Below, piece after piece: positions 20,030-28,777 of a DNA stretch of 61,299 nucleotides (position 1 is its first letter; every line of letters begins with the position of its first letter). Under the pieces are notes generated by a model, which worked only from the letters and a program-made list of their open reading frames with translations, did not search any database and was not told the origin of the DNA. Source of the DNA: a virus. The translations under genes and the position numbers were made by a program. Location of the stretch: IMG/VR virus record IMGVR_UViG_3300007760_000655, positions 1-61,299 of that record; one strand, given 5' to 3'.

Positions 20030-21402
20030 AGCATATCCGACGCTTCTTTCTTAGGTGATTTTTTACCTACCTTTCTTGCGTCTGTTTCTTTTCCTAACGC
20101 AGATGGTTTAGGTTTTGCTTGAGGCCCTAACTTGAGGGTATCCCAATCCATTACACTAGTAAATTCTATATCTGGTCCACTTCTTACTTTAGTTGAAGTG
20201 AATGTAATAGCGTTATCTTCTTTAGAGTGTGCGTTAATTAAGAAAGCAGAGTCTGGACTATCTAATAGTCCTTTAGCAAACCTAGTTTGACCACTATCAT
20301 CAATTTGATAAGGGGTTACTAGTGCTATATCATACTTTCTAGCATACTCTTTCAGTTTCTTACTAGCATAAATTTGACTTTGCCAGTCATAAATTTCCTT
20401 TCCAAGACCTGTATCTACTTGGTTAACATAGTCAACCACTACAAGTCCTAGACTGTCGCCAAATTGTGCTTTAGCTTTTTGTAACTGTAAGTCAATACTT
20501 GTTAAAGATAAAGACCTATCATCAACAATTATTATTTGATTATCTTCTTTTAATTTACATTCTGAAGTTAATCTTCGTTCGAACTCTAGTGGGTTTCGTT
20601 TATCAAGAAATTCTTCATATACGCCCTCACTATGTTGGAACATTTCTGCACGAACCTTTGCTACTGCATTCATTTCTTTAGCATCTAATCTATTTTTACG
20701 AATACTAGCATAAGGAACTTTTGATAGCATACTTGTTATTCTATGGAAAGTTTCCATTGCTGTCATCTCGATAGTAAAGAATATAGCAGTTTTACCCATA
20801 TCATACTGGTTTGCTACCATATTCGCACATACTAGAGATTTACCTGCGCCTCTCTTACCACCTATTAGAATAAGTTCTTCTCTATAGGCTCCTCCGACCC
20901 TACTGTCAAAGTCATTATTTATACCAAGCGGAAGACAGGAGTGTTCTTCTATGCCCTGTTCTTGGAATATTAGTAAATCTCCCATACTAGACACTTTCTC
21001 GTCTGTATGGGTCTGTTCATCTAATTTCATTACTATATTGGATAGACTCTCTTTCACTTCTAAGCTATCCATCACAGTTATCTTATCTATATACTTATCT
21101 AATAAGCTAAGAGATTCGTTCTGTGAATACTGGTCGATTAAGGCGTCAATTGCTAGGTCTAGTTCAATTTCTGGTACTTCAAGTAAACGAAGTGCCGCTA
21201 AATCTTTTTGCGTTTTAATATCCCTTGTTACAGTATCTAACTGGTCAAAGGAAGGAATTCGATTGTACTCTTGGTAGAATCTATGAACGCTTGAATACAG
21301 AGAGCTATAGGACTCTTGAAAAAAGTCCTTTTTTACTCTTGCCCAGCCATCGAGACTTTGCTCCTTCATCAACATATGAAGAACTGTTGCCCCGATATCC
21401 AT
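20023..21402 (-). CDS. Replicative DnaB-like helicase
   Basis: 459 aa. Walker A is GGKRGAGKS (about residue 187), an Arg/Thr-rich helicase motif follows, and Walker B is GLVVVDYVNQV near residue 335. The N-terminus is a helical DnaB-like domain. The C-terminal tail is basic and low complexity (KKSPKKEASDMLW). It unwinds the replication fork with the primase whose gene overlaps its end. Confidence 0.88.
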   Translation of the reverse strand: MDIGATVLHMLMKEQSLDGWARVKKDFFQESYSSLYSSVHRFYQEYNRIPSFDQLDTVTRDIKTQKDLAALRLLEVPEIELDLAIDALIDQYSQNESLSLLDKYIDKITVMDSLEVKESLSNIVMKLDEQTHTDEKVSSMGDLLIFQEQGIEEHSCLPLGINNDFDSRVGGAYREELILIGGKRGAGKSLVCANMVANQYDMGKTAIFFTIEMTAMETFHRITSMLSKVPYASIRKNRLDAKEMNAVAKVRAEMFQHSEGVYEEFLDKRNPLEFERRLTSECKLKEDNQIIIVDDRSLSLTSIDLQLQKAKAQFGDSLGLVVVDYVNQVDTGLGKEIYDWQSQIYASKKLKEYARKYDIALVTPYQIDDSGQTRFAKGLLDSPDSAFLINAHSKEDNAITFTSTKVRSGPDIEFTSVMDWDTLKLGPQAKPKPSALGKETDARKVGKKSPKKEASDMLW

Positions 21403-21719
21403 TATTTTGCCTTATGTTCGTTGTCCTGAATTACCTCGTCTAACTCTGCTGTTAATCTCCCTAGTATTTCTGACCTCAATTCTTTCAATTTTATAGGATA
21501 GAGTGCACCCTCGTCAAAGAGTATGTTCAATTGCTCTCCAGTAACAATTTGTTGGAGTGCAAAGTACACTATATCCCAAGGGTCGTTCGTACTTGGGTAT
21601 GCTTTAATGTCTGTGTAATCGCCTAGAAGGTCTTTTGCTCGTCTAACCGCTTCAGTTGCAGTGAAGCTGTCCACGTCGTGGAATTTTGCTATCAATTTCA
21701 TACTTAAATTCTCCGACAA
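21402..21719 (-). CDS. Small acidic replication-operon protein, unknown function
   Basis: 105 aa, overlapping the helicase start by one base. The sequence is helical with ATEAVRRAKDLLGD and an acidic C-terminal half. A helicase-loading role is possible from position alone, but no loader motif is visible. A terminator precedes it. Confidence 0.55.
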   Translation of the reverse strand: MSENLSMKLIAKFHDVDSFTATEAVRRAKDLLGDYTDIKAYPSTNDPWDIVYFALQQIVTGEQLNILFDEGALYPIKLKELRSEILGRLTAELDEVIQDNEHKAK

Positions 21720-21752
21720 AAAAAGGGTAGCAACGTATGACTGCCACCCTTT
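21715..21752 (-). terminator. Rho-independent terminator after the D5-like gene
   Basis: On the minus strand an 11-bp stem (AAAGGGTGGCA pairing with TGCTACCCTTT, one mismatch) is followed by a run of T. It separates the abundant D5-like gene from the helicase operon. Confidence 0.8.
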
Positions 21753-21767
21753 GACTTAAATTACCAA

Positions 21768-22499
21768 TTAAGAAGCTGCTGCGTTTTTAGCTGCTTTCTT
21801 AGCACCGTCATGATTTGAACAAGACAAGCCACGGCGTGTTAACATAGTTTTAACACCACGTACCGTCTTATCAATAGACTCGGCTATCTGCTCTACAGTT
21901 AGACCAGAAATATCGCCTAGAGCTTCAAGAGCGTCCACGTTTGCTTTAGCACGTGACTCTTTCTGCTTTGGAATTGAAGTTATGTCGCCAGAACGTAGGA
22001 AAGATAATGCTTTACCACGAATTGAGTTAATAGACTTACCTAATTTTTCTGCTAGCTCTTCAACGAAAGCACCGTTAGCGTGCATTTCTAAGAAAGTAGC
22101 TTCTTCAGCAGGAGTGTAAGTACGAGCGACCTCGATTTTTTCTGCAGGTTTAACATGGTCAGTTAATTCCATAGAAAGAATTTTACCTTGAACTTGCTTA
22201 GCAGTAAAGTTACCACCTTCGAAGTTACCAGCAATATCTGCATATGTGTAAACGCCACTGTTACCAGTAACGAAGCTAGCCAAACTATCTGCTTGACTAT
22301 CAGTGAAGGCCTTTTTATGAGCAGAACTTGCTAGTTCTACGTCATGACCCATTTTACGTAGCTTAGAGCTAACAGAGCGAGTAGTTGTATCAAGCTCTAC
22401 TGCTGCTGAGGCTACAGTTTCTTGTGACACAGTGCCCATACCTTCAACTATTGCTGAAAGGATACGAGTACGGTCTTCTGTCCATCTTGGAGTTGTCAT
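21768..22499 (-). CDS. D5-like DNA-binding protein
   Basis: 243 aa. It has repeated helix-turn-helix-like units: TPRWTEDRTRILSAI with RSVSSKLRKMG, then KSINSIRGKALSFL, then KTVRGVKTMLTRRG. T5 D5 is a major DNA-binding and regulatory protein in the same genomic place (from memory), and this fits in length. Its own terminator suggests separate high expression. The repeats also resemble the short paralogues at 42.6-45.5 kb. Confidence 0.7.
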   Translation of the reverse strand: MTTPRWTEDRTRILSAIVEGMGTVSQETVASAAVELDTTTRSVSSKLRKMGHDVELASSAHKKAFTDSQADSLASFVTGNSGVYTYADIAGNFEGGNFTAKQVQGKILSMELTDHVKPAEKIEVARTYTPAEEATFLEMHANGAFVEELAEKLGKSINSIRGKALSFLRSGDITSIPKQKESRAKANVDALEALGDISGLTVEQIAESIDKTVRGVKTMLTRRGLSCSNHDGAKKAAKNAAAS

Positions 22500-23260
22500 A
22501 ATAAATGTTCCTTTAATATTTCTTTTATTGTTAAAATTGGAATACCATAGCTTTCAGCTTTAGTACTCTTACTTGATTTTCTTCCTTCTTCATCCACTAA
22601 GTAATCTGTTTTCTTAGTAACAGAGGAAGTAACGGTAAACCCTTTAGATTCTAAATACTCTTTTGCAAGAGTTCTATTTTTAAAATCGTTAAGTTTCCCT
22701 GTAATACAGACTGATTTTCCGATACTTTCAGCTGTTGGTTCTTGTACATCTGCCCTGAATGAAAAAGGCAAATACTCTAAGTTATCTTTAAATTGATTTT
22801 GATACCAATTGAGTAAGTTAGCACAGGATTTCGGCCCCAGTCCTGCTGCAGTAGCGCTGGTTGAAGTAATATCTTTCATGTTAGAGATTTTACTAAACAG
22901 TCGCTTGGAAGCAGTGTTGCCTATTAATGGAATGGAGAAAGCTGGAAGGAGAGTTCTCGCATCAACAGATTTACTATTTTCAATCTGCTTAAACAATTTC
23001 TCGCCCAGCTTTTCACCAATCTCAGTGGATATTTCCTTTTCTGTTATAGAATAAATATCCGATATAGAATTTAGAGGTAACTTTTCAATCGTTTTCGGCC
23101 CAAGCCCTTTAATTTTCAAGGTCTTTGCGAAATGCTCTATCAATTTGCTAGACTTAGCCTCACACTTGTTGTTCCTACAGAAAAGTTGGTCTTTCACCAA
23201 TTCTAATGTAGAGTCGCAAGTGGGACATGAGGTAGGTTCGTTAATAGTTGTTAAATTCAT
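22496..23260 (-). CDS. NAD-dependent DNA ligase, C-terminal subunit (LigB-like)
   Basis: 254 aa from the ATG at 23260 (MNLTTINEPTSCPTC). A longer in-frame extension was rejected because it would run through the promoter at 23291-23319. A Cys4 zinc finger (CPTC...CRNNKC) is followed by HhH helices (KIKGLGPKTIEKLP, AAGLGPKSCANLLN) and a BRCT domain (GKSVCITGKLND to the end). It completes the ligase begun by the adjacent upstream gene; the split arrangement is as in T5. Confidence 0.85.
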   Translation of the reverse strand: MNLTTINEPTSCPTCDSTLELVKDQLFCRNNKCEAKSSKLIEHFAKTLKIKGLGPKTIEKLPLNSISDIYSITEKEISTEIGEKLGEKLFKQIENSKSVDARTLLPAFSIPLIGNTASKRLFSKISNMKDITSTSATAAGLGPKSCANLLNWYQNQFKDNLEYLPFSFRADVQEPTAESIGKSVCITGKLNDFKNRTLAKEYLESKGFTVTSSVTKKTDYLVDEEGRKSSKSTKAESYGIPILTIKEILKEHLL

Positions 23261-23290
23261 CTTGTTATTTCTCAATTTTCTATATAATAT

Positions 23291-23319
23291 ATTATACTGA
23301 AGTTTTACCAAAAAGTCAA
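23291..23319 (-). promoter_or_regulatory. Promoter for ligB-like and D5-like genes
   Basis: Minus strand -35 TTGACT (23314-23319), -10 TATAAT (23291-23296), 17-bp spacer with GGTAAAA. It sits in the short gap between the two ligase genes. Confidence 0.8.
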
Positions 23320-23339
23320 GTGTTATTTTTTTCGATGTC

Positions 23340-24311
23340 TTAACTGACTCTTTCAATAATTCGGGGGATTATCTTGCCCGCCCTTATTACCTTTACTCGA
23401 CACCCTATTTCAAGATTCAAACTTTTGATGTATGCCATGTTGTTCAAGGTTGCCCTCGAAATGATAGCATCATCAATTTCAATAGGGTCTAGTATTGCTA
23501 CTGGAGTAACTTTTCCACTTTTACCTGTTTGCCATATTACATCTAATAATGTGGTTTCAATACCTTCTTCCCTAGTTTTAAGAGCATAAGCTCCTCTAGG
23601 GTGATGAGAAGTGAAACCTAACGTTATGTATTCTATATTGTCATTTACACGGAATACTTTCCCGTCAGTTGGGAACTCCTCCCAATCACTATCCATTGCT
23701 GTATTAAAACCAGAGTATTCTAAATGGCTCATATCGCCCTCATATGTAGAACTAATATTAGGTTCTATATTATACGCTATAAAAGTAAGGTTTCTTCTTT
23801 TAAACTCCTCAATATCTTTTAAGTTTAATGCTCCTGCTGCGTAATTCCGTGCATTCGGAATTTCTTTGGGAGCTACTATTTCACCTGTAACTTGTAATAG
23901 TCCTTGATTTTTAATATAGTGCCCTGTACCTGCAAATGTGTACTCGGGGTATAGCTTTTGAGGTACGATACTATTATTTAAAAATTTGTCTGTTACTTCT
24001 ATTCCTGCTTTACCATCTCCTCTAGTAATTACACTAGAAAGTTTTCCGTTTCTATACTGTATAGAAATTGCTGCCCCATCTAATTTAGGGGTTTCAATTA
24101 CTTTACTTTTGTATACGGGTGGAGTGTCTTCCCCTTCGAATACTTTTTGTAACGAGTACAAGGGAAACATATGTAACATTCTAGCGTCAGGATTGTATCC
24201 TACACGTTCATAGTCCTCTTTCTTAGCGAGGGAGTCAAATTCTTCGTCTGACAAAAAAGGCGAACCTTCGAAGTACGCCTTTGATGCCTTATCTAATAGT
24301 TCTTTAGTCAT
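23340..24311 (-). CDS. NAD-dependent DNA ligase, N-terminal adenylation subunit (LigA-like)
   Basis: 323 aa. The adenylation motif KLDGAAIS supplies the catalytic lysine, ITRGDGKAG is the conserved second motif, and GEIVAPKE is present. The N-terminal Ia-like helix (LLDKASKAYFEGSPFLSDEEFD) binds NAD. The C-terminus is an OB-fold (TPVAILDPIEIDD, GCRVKVIRAGKIIPRI). Zinc-finger, HhH and BRCT parts are encoded separately by the next gene, so the two products probably work as a heterodimer. Confidence 0.88.
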   Translation of the reverse strand: MTKELLDKASKAYFEGSPFLSDEEFDSLAKKEDYERVGYNPDARMLHMFPLYSLQKVFEGEDTPPVYKSKVIETPKLDGAAISIQYRNGKLSSVITRGDGKAGIEVTDKFLNNSIVPQKLYPEYTFAGTGHYIKNQGLLQVTGEIVAPKEIPNARNYAAGALNLKDIEEFKRRNLTFIAYNIEPNISSTYEGDMSHLEYSGFNTAMDSDWEEFPTDGKVFRVNDNIEYITLGFTSHHPRGAYALKTREEGIETTLLDVIWQTGKSGKVTPVAILDPIEIDDAIISRATLNNMAYIKSLNLEIGCRVKVIRAGKIIPRIIERVS

Positions 24312-24594
24312 ATAAATCTTTTAGTAAGTCTTTAAAGTGTTCTTGTATAATAGTTTTGCTTTCTGATAAGGATAGTAGTTCTACTAAACCTTCAAATAAG
24401 TTGGATAGACTGTTAAGTTCAAATGGAATACATACTCCCTCTTTCGTGGGTTTGTACTCCCCCTCAAAGTCTAAATAGTATTTTCTTATATGAACATACT
24501 CAACATCTCTGAAAGTAGATACAACTAACCTATATTGTATTTCTTTATCTTCTTGTTCTAGAATTATTTTTTCATAAACATCATCACCTGTCAT
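24304..24594 (-). CDS. Small protein of unknown function
   Basis: 96 aa, overlapping the ligase start by 8 bases and the next upstream gene by 4. It is acidic with alternating beta segments (YRLVVSTFRDVEYVHI). No family recognised. Confidence 0.5.
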   Translation of the reverse strand: MTGDDVYEKIILEQEDKEIQYRLVVSTFRDVEYVHIRKYYLDFEGEYKPTKEGVCIPFELNSLSNLFEGLVELLSLSESKTIIQEHFKDLLKDLYD

Positions 24595-24869
24595 GGTATT
24601 CTATTCCTTAAAATTGTTCCCAACGGTTGAATACTTGTAACTGCGTTGACGTTTATTTGTCTAAAAGAGTCTGTATCCCAACAAAATAGTAGAATACAAC
24701 CCTCTTTCACCGTTATATTTTTCTTTTGATTTTTCTCTTTAATGTAATTACACGAATCAAATTCTAAAGTGCATACATTGTACTTGAGTTTTTTGGAAAC
24801 TGGGCTTCTGTATGTAATAACTGCATCACCCGCCTCTTCCATTTTCTCTAAGAATAGGGATTTCATCAT
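24591..24869 (-). CDS. Small protein of unknown function
   Basis: 92 aa. It begins within the end of the 216-aa gene and contains a beta-rich middle (VKEGCILLFCWDTD). Tight overlaps on both sides support coupled expression with the ligase operon. Function unknown. Confidence 0.5.
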   Translation of the reverse strand: MMKSLFLEKMEEAGDAVITYRSPVSKKLKYNVCTLEFDSCNYIKEKNQKKNITVKEGCILLFCWDTDSFRQINVNAVTSIQPLGTILRNRIP

Positions 24870-25476
24870 TTATCTTTACTCCTAACTGTTGTAAATGTCG
24901 TAGACTGCCTAACTCATACCACGGAACGTAAGCATGTTTATAATAATCACCTAGCACCTGTATGCCGTAGCAAGGGTAGTGTAAATCATCTTTATCATGT
25001 CTTACAGTTATTTCCGCTGTATGGTTATATTGGGCAGACCATACTAGTTCACCTGGTTCGTAGTCCTCAGTAAGGACTTCGTCGGGGAGTAACTTTGGGT
25101 GAAAGTAACTATGGCTAGTAGAACGAACGGGGACGTTATTCCTTTCCATAATTCCTTTTATGAAAGCAGAGGAACGATACATAGACTCTGCAATCTTATA
25201 TAGAGGTTCTCCATCAAGATATTCCTCTATTGCTCGTACGGTTTCCTGCTCTGTTGCAGGTTTACCATAGTTTTTTGCTTTAAGTCGCTTTATAGTTGCT
25301 TCTCGTTCCTTAAAGCCTTTGATTATATTACCAAGACGAGTAGTATTATAAGAAATTCTTAATAAATTACACGCTTCTTTCTTAGTAATTGGTTTATCAC
25401 TTTCTAATAGGTCAATTACATGACGAATATTGCTAGGGTTTAGTTTTTCACTATCCTTTACTTTTACTCTTGCCAT
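24826..25476 (-). CDS. HTH-containing phage regulatory protein
   Basis: 216 aa. The N-terminal half contains helix-turn-helix-like segments (TKKEACNLLRISYNTTRLG; LYKIAESMYRSSAFIKGIM), as in homing- or transcription-associated phage proteins. The C-terminal half has a compact domain with GELVWSAQYNHTAEITVRH and YGIQVLGDYYKHAYVPWYEL. It is probably DNA binding; the target is unknown. Confidence 0.6.
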   Translation of the reverse strand: MARVKVKDSEKLNPSNIRHVIDLLESDKPITKKEACNLLRISYNTTRLGNIIKGFKEREATIKRLKAKNYGKPATEQETVRAIEEYLDGEPLYKIAESMYRSSAFIKGIMERNNVPVRSTSHSYFHPKLLPDEVLTEDYEPGELVWSAQYNHTAEITVRHDKDDLHYPCYGIQVLGDYYKHAYVPWYELGSLRHLQQLGVKINDEIPILRENGRGG

Positions 25477-25506
25477 GCAACCCCCTATTAGAAAATAATA
25501 AAATTT

Positions 25507-25878
25507 CTAAAGTTCGTAATCGCTTGTTTGACGAAGCTTACTGATTACATCTGATAAGTATTCAGCTGCCTTGCCTGTCATTTTGCCAATAATTTCCATA
25601 TCAGGTTCCAAACCTGCGGAAGTTATTTCAGCACATAACTTAGCGTGGGCTGCAACCTTTGATACTCTCTTACCTTTAGAACCATTCGTGGTAGCAGTAC
25701 TAGTAACATCTTTTTTAATGTATACTCCTGCTTTGGTAAGTATCATGCGAACACCGTTTGGGGACTCTCCCACATCTTCAGCTATTTCTTTTACTATTTC
25801 CATTGAAGTTTCAGGAGTAGGATTTGCACCTTCATATTGTGCAACTACTTCTGCTCTTTTGTCATCATCCCATGCCAT
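25507..25878 (-). CDS. Small DNA-binding-like protein, paralogue of the 42-45 kb family
   Basis: 123 aa. The core layout (VVAQYEGANPTPETSMEIV, then EDVGESPNGVRMILTKAG, then VYIKKD) matches the four proteins at 42.6-45.5 kb and a repeat of the D5-like protein, suggesting a homeodomain-like HTH. The basic linker after residue 60 fits nucleic acid binding. It starts the run ending with the small genes upstream of the ligase operon. Confidence 0.6.
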   Translation of the reverse strand: MAWDDDKRAEVVAQYEGANPTPETSMEIVKEIAEDVGESPNGVRMILTKAGVYIKKDVTSTATTNGSKGKRVSKVAAHAKLCAEITSAGLEPDMEIIGKMTGKAAEYLSDVISKLRQTSDYEL

Positions 25879-25880
25879 AA

Positions 25881-26105
25881 TTAGTTTCCTTTATTTGATT
25901 GTTGTGTTTTAGGATTCTTAGCTTTATCAATTATTTCTTGAAGCTTTTCCTCCTCTTTCTTTTGCTCTTTATCAGCAACATACTCTAGGGTAGCGATTAT
26001 TTGCTTTAATCCCTTTATGTTTTCATTAAGATTTTCTTGTTGTTCGTACAAGCGAGAGAGCTGTGCTCTTTGTTGTTGTACTTCTTCTTTATATTTGGTG
26101 GACAT
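25881..26105 (-). CDS. Short coiled-coil protein
   Basis: 74 aa, almost all charged heptad-like helix (LSRLYEQQENLNENIKGLKQ; EQKKEEEKLQEIID). It lies two bases before the preceding gene in the same operon and after a terminator. Function unknown. Confidence 0.55.
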   Translation of the reverse strand: MSTKYKEEVQQQRAQLSRLYEQQENLNENIKGLKQIIATLEYVADKEQKKEEEKLQEIIDKAKNPKTQQSNKGN

Positions 26106-26120
26106 TGAAATTCCTGTGAT

Positions 26121-26152
26121 AAAATAAAAAGCCCCATATTGCGGAATGGGGC
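26121..26152 (-). terminator. Rho-independent terminator
   Basis: Minus strand stem GCCCCAT / ATGGGGC with an 8-base loop, followed by TTTTTATTTT. It ends transcripts from the 26165 gene. Confidence 0.85.
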
Positions 26153-26164
26153 GAAACCGTCTTG

Positions 26165-26455
26165 TTATTTAAGATTTGTTAAACCAGCAATCACTTGGGA
26201 CATCTTGTCTTTTGTGAAATTGCGATAACAAGTTCCAAAACCATTATCACGTATCCACTTAGTCCTAGTTGTAAAAGCATCATCAACTCCCTTTTGTAAC
26301 TCTACTAAACCTTTTTCGAGTTTTACTTTATCCTCAAAGTCCAGTTCCGTAATGTCTAACGTTAAGTAGTTATTACTGGCAGGTGATAGTATAATTGCTT
26401 CTCTATTTGTGATATCTTCTGGTGTTTTGCGATATTGGAATTGAATTGTGTTCAT
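26165..26455 (-). CDS. Small conserved phage protein, unknown function
   Basis: 96 aa. It has a beta-rich N-terminus (IQFQYRKTPEDITN, YLTLDITELDFEDKV) and a helical C-terminus with TRTKWIRDNGFGTCYRN. It is a single gene between its own promoter and terminator, so it is independently expressed. Confidence 0.6.
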   Translation of the reverse strand: MNTIQFQYRKTPEDITNREAIILSPASNNYLTLDITELDFEDKVKLEKGLVELQKGVDDAFTTRTKWIRDNGFGTCYRNFTKDKMSQVIAGLTNLK

Positions 26456-26503
26456 CTTTTGCGTTCTCTATGTTAAAGTTAAATTTTCGATTTTTATATA
26501 AAT

Positions 26504-26532
26504 ATTATACTTAATTTTAAGTAAAAAGTCAA
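26504..26532 (-). promoter_or_regulatory. Promoter for the 26165-26455 gene
   Basis: Minus strand -35 TTGACT (26527-26532), -10 TATAAT (26504-26509), 17-bp spacer. Confidence 0.75.
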
Positions 26533-26565
26533 GAAATATTTTTTATTTGTTATGAGTTAAGGAGC

Positions 26566-26871
26566 TTAATGTAGTGTACTTTTTACCTCTTTTTGGTATT
26601 GTTTATATAGTTCTATTTCACCATTGTAGGCTTCATCTTCTTCAAAAACACCAGTATCTTGATACTGTTTCCAATGTATTAATTCATGGCATATTGCTAC
26701 TGATTGTTCTGCTCGAGAAAGGTTTTCATTAATTTCTATGTAAGCATTATCATAACAGTACCCGTCAGCATCTAATGGTACTAAGTTTATCATAACACTA
26801 CCTTCTATTCCCAGTTCTTTGTATACCCAGGAACCCACCTCTAGAGCTAAATGACTATTACTAAAGACCAT
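26566..26871 (-). CDS. Putative zinc-dependent peptidase-like protein
   Basis: 101 aa with an HExxH motif in VAICHELIHWKQYQ, the metal-binding helix of zincin peptidases, followed by an acidic segment (EEDEAYNGEIE) that could give the third ligand. The first half is a small beta domain. The protein may be a minimal metallopeptidase. Substrate unknown. Confidence 0.6.
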   Translation of the reverse strand: MVFSNSHLALEVGSWVYKELGIEGSVMINLVPLDADGYCYDNAYIEINENLSRAEQSVAICHELIHWKQYQDTGVFEEDEAYNGEIELYKQYQKEVKSTLH

Positions 26872-27125
26872 TAATGTACTTTAGTGTCGTCTATACCAAG
26901 AACTTGTCTAGCCCTCTCTGCCGTTTCTTCTAAAGACCACCCATTTTCTACTTCTAGTTGGGCGATTCTTTCTTCTTGTACTAATACTATATCCTTTAGT
27001 CTTATTACTAATTCTCCAAGCTCTACTGTTGCTTGAGATTGAGTATTAACTGTAGTATTGATTTTTTCAGCCATCTCTGCTACTTCTCCAATGAGAGTTG
27101 CTAATGTTTCTTTTTTAATCCACAT
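26871..27125 (-). CDS. Small helical protein, unknown function
   Basis: 84 aa, predicted coiled coil (TLIGEVAEMAEKINTTVNTQ, then VLVQEERIAQLEVE). It overlaps the MazG-like gene by 11 bases and abuts the peptidase-like gene. No family recognised. Confidence 0.55.
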   Translation of the reverse strand: MWIKKETLATLIGEVAEMAEKINTTVNTQSQATVELGELVIRLKDIVLVQEERIAQLEVENGWSLEETAERARQVLGIDDTKVH

Positions 27126-27612
27126 TATTTTTTCCTCCTTTCAATAACTTAAATAAGTCATAGTGTTTAGTTTCAACATCTTGACTATCTACCGTATCGG
27201 GAAGACTATCAAAATACTCTTTAGCAGATACTTGTTTGTTTCTGCCTGTTTCTTTGTCTTTAACATATATGTTATCGTTTTCTGATGAAGTTAATTTCTC
27301 GGGTAATCTATCATGCTCTTTAACGAATGTGCCATCAGACCTGAGGTATCCCTTTCTGTCTTTTATTTCATTGTAGGCTGCTTCTGCACAGGAAGTTAAG
27401 TCTATACCCTCTACTATGCATACTCCTCTAAGCGTAACATATATGTCGCCTACTGCATCTACTATCTCAAGCAAATTATTAGTATTTATTGCGTCAATTA
27501 ATTCAGTAGTTTCTTCTAAGGTTTTTATAGCCTGACTCATAGTTTTACCGTTTGCTACTATCCCCCTATCTTCAAACCATTGGTCAATTTTATCATCTAC
27601 TGTTTTGTGCAT
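27115..27612 (-). CDS. MazG-like nucleotide pyrophosphohydrolase
   Basis: 165 aa. The helical metal site reads EETTELIDAIN followed by EIVDAVGDIYVTL, as in the all-alpha NTP pyrophosphatases. The C-terminal 70 residues are an extra charged tail (YVKDKETGRNKQVSAKEYFD). Phage MazG proteins may change nucleotide or alarmone pools. It abuts the membrane protein gene at 27612. Confidence 0.7.
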   Translation of the reverse strand: MHKTVDDKIDQWFEDRGIVANGKTMSQAIKTLEETTELIDAINTNNLLEIVDAVGDIYVTLRGVCIVEGIDLTSCAEAAYNEIKDRKGYLRSDGTFVKEHDRLPEKLTSSENDNIYVKDKETGRNKQVSAKEYFDSLPDTVDSQDVETKHYDLFKLLKGGKNNVD

Positions 27613-27887
27613 TATGTTATTCCTCCTTTCATTAGAAACTTAACTACCCCTGTGAGGTATATAAATATCGCCATAGCATTAACAACTATTAATGCTCTAT
27701 CGTGCCATATAATGGCAACAAGAGCCCAACCAGCAACACCGATTAGGGAAATTATCATTTGTAGTAAAGGGTATTGGCCTCCTGCACTTATTAGTACCAT
27801 ACCAGCTAGACAGAATACATTAGCAATCCATTTTATATACCAGCTAAGTTCCCGTACAGGAGTTACCTTTTGATAGGCTATTTTCAT
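27612..27887 (-). CDS. Small membrane protein with about three helices
   Basis: 91 aa. Three hydrophobic helices are visible (WIANVFCLAGMVLISAGG; LLQMIISLIGVAGWALVAII; ALIVVNAMAIFIYLTGVV). It resembles small DUF6552-like proteins from memory, with low certainty. It is the first gene after the 27914-27942 promoter, with a leader of about 20 nt. Confidence 0.6.
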   Translation of the reverse strand: MKIAYQKVTPVRELSWYIKWIANVFCLAGMVLISAGGQYPLLQMIISLIGVAGWALVAIIWHDRALIVVNAMAIFIYLTGVVKFLMKGGIT

Positions 27888-27913
27888 GTTAAATTTTTGA
27901 TTTTTAAATGAAT

Positions 27914-27942
27914 ATTATACTATAATTTGAGGTTAATGTCAA
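27914..27942 (-). promoter_or_regulatory. Promoter for the membrane protein-MazG-peptidase operon
   Basis: Minus strand -35 TTGACA (27937-27942), -10 TATAAT (27914-27919), 17-bp spacer. Confidence 0.8.
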
Positions 27943-27961
27943 GTATTATTTTTAAACAATG

Positions 27962-28234
27962 TTAATTTTTGGAGTTTCTTTCAAGAAATCCTTGAGTTAA
28001 ACTGATTATAAAGTTTTTTCTGACTTTATCATTTAATATGGGATATATCAAGGCTGGAAGGGCTACTATAGCTAAGCTAGTCCATACTAGTCCTGATAAG
28101 ATTTGATTGCGTAACATAGGGTGATTACCTTCTGTTGCACGGGCTAATAACTGTACTGAAGGTCTAAAAATTGCCCACCAGGTTACTAAAGCACCTGATA
28201 TTGCAAACGTCGTATAATAATAAAACCATTCCAT
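27962..28234 (-). CDS. Small two-helix membrane protein
   Basis: 90 aa with hydrophobic helices near residues 6-25 (TTFAISGALVTWWAIF) and 47-68 (LSGLVWTSLAIVALPALIYP). The C-terminus is basic. It stands alone between two promoters. Function unknown. Confidence 0.55.
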   Translation of the reverse strand: MEWFYYYTTFAISGALVTWWAIFRPSVQLLARATEGNHPMLRNQILSGLVWTSLAIVALPALIYPILNDKVRKNFIISLTQGFLERNSKN

Positions 28235-28281
28235 TATGTTATTCCTTAAAAACCCTAGAAGTTACTACTACTTCTTTACAT

Positions 28282-28310
28282 ATTATAACAAATTTGACCA
28301 AAAAAGTCAA
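28282..28310 (-). promoter_or_regulatory. Promoter for the 27962-28234 gene
   Basis: Minus strand -35 TTGACT (28305-28310), -10 TATAAT (28282-28287), 17-bp spacer with GGTCAAA. Confidence 0.78.
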
Positions 28311-28332
28311 GGAATAATTTTCTTATCCATAC

Positions 28333-28356
28333 TAAAAAGCCCTCCGTAGAGGGCTT
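28333..28356 (-). terminator. Terminator after hsp20
   Basis: Minus strand 8-bp stem AAGCCCTC / GAGGGCTT with a TACG loop followed by TTT. Confidence 0.8.
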
Positions 28357-28363
28357 AGTCCGA

Positions 28364-28777
28364 CTATAATGAAATCCGTCTAGGCTTTAGTTCCTCAGGA
28401 ATATCGAGGCTTAAGTCTACTACTAGAACCCCGTTCTTTAAGTCAGCGTGAGTCACATTCATATGCTCTGCTAACTTGAACTCTCTTGTAAAAGCTCTAT
28501 TACCAATTCCTTTGTATACGAACTCGGTCTCTGTCATACTATCAGGTTTTGCACCTTTAATAGTTAGTTTACCGTTATGTTGTTCGATAGTAAGTTGGTC
28601 TTTTGACCATCCAGCCAAAGCTACCTCGATGGTATACTTCTCATCAGAGTGTTTTGCTATGTTGTATGGGGGGTATTTAAGATTGCCTGAAATTCTATCT
28701 GCGTGTGAGAAGAAGTCGTCGAATCCTATCATTAAATCCCTAAAAGGGAAGTCGTGTACTAATTGTGTTGCTACCAT
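28364..28777 (-). CDS. Small heat shock protein, Hsp20/IbpA family
   Basis: 137 aa. The alpha-crystallin domain is complete: YNIAKHSDEKYTIEVALAGW, then KLTIKGAK, GNRAFTREFKLAEHM, and the closing ADLKNGVLVVDLSLDIPEE. The C-terminal RRISL approximates the I-x-I anchor. Hsp20 genes are common in marine T4-like and pelagic phages, possibly stabilising host or virion proteins. It is alone in its transcript with a leader of about 115 nt and its own terminator. Confidence 0.9.
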   Translation of the reverse strand: MVATQLVHDFPFRDLMIGFDDFFSHADRISGNLKYPPYNIAKHSDEKYTIEVALAGWSKDQLTIEQHNGKLTIKGAKPDSMTETEFVYKGIGNRAFTREFKLAEHMNVTHADLKNGVLVVDLSLDIPEELKPRRISL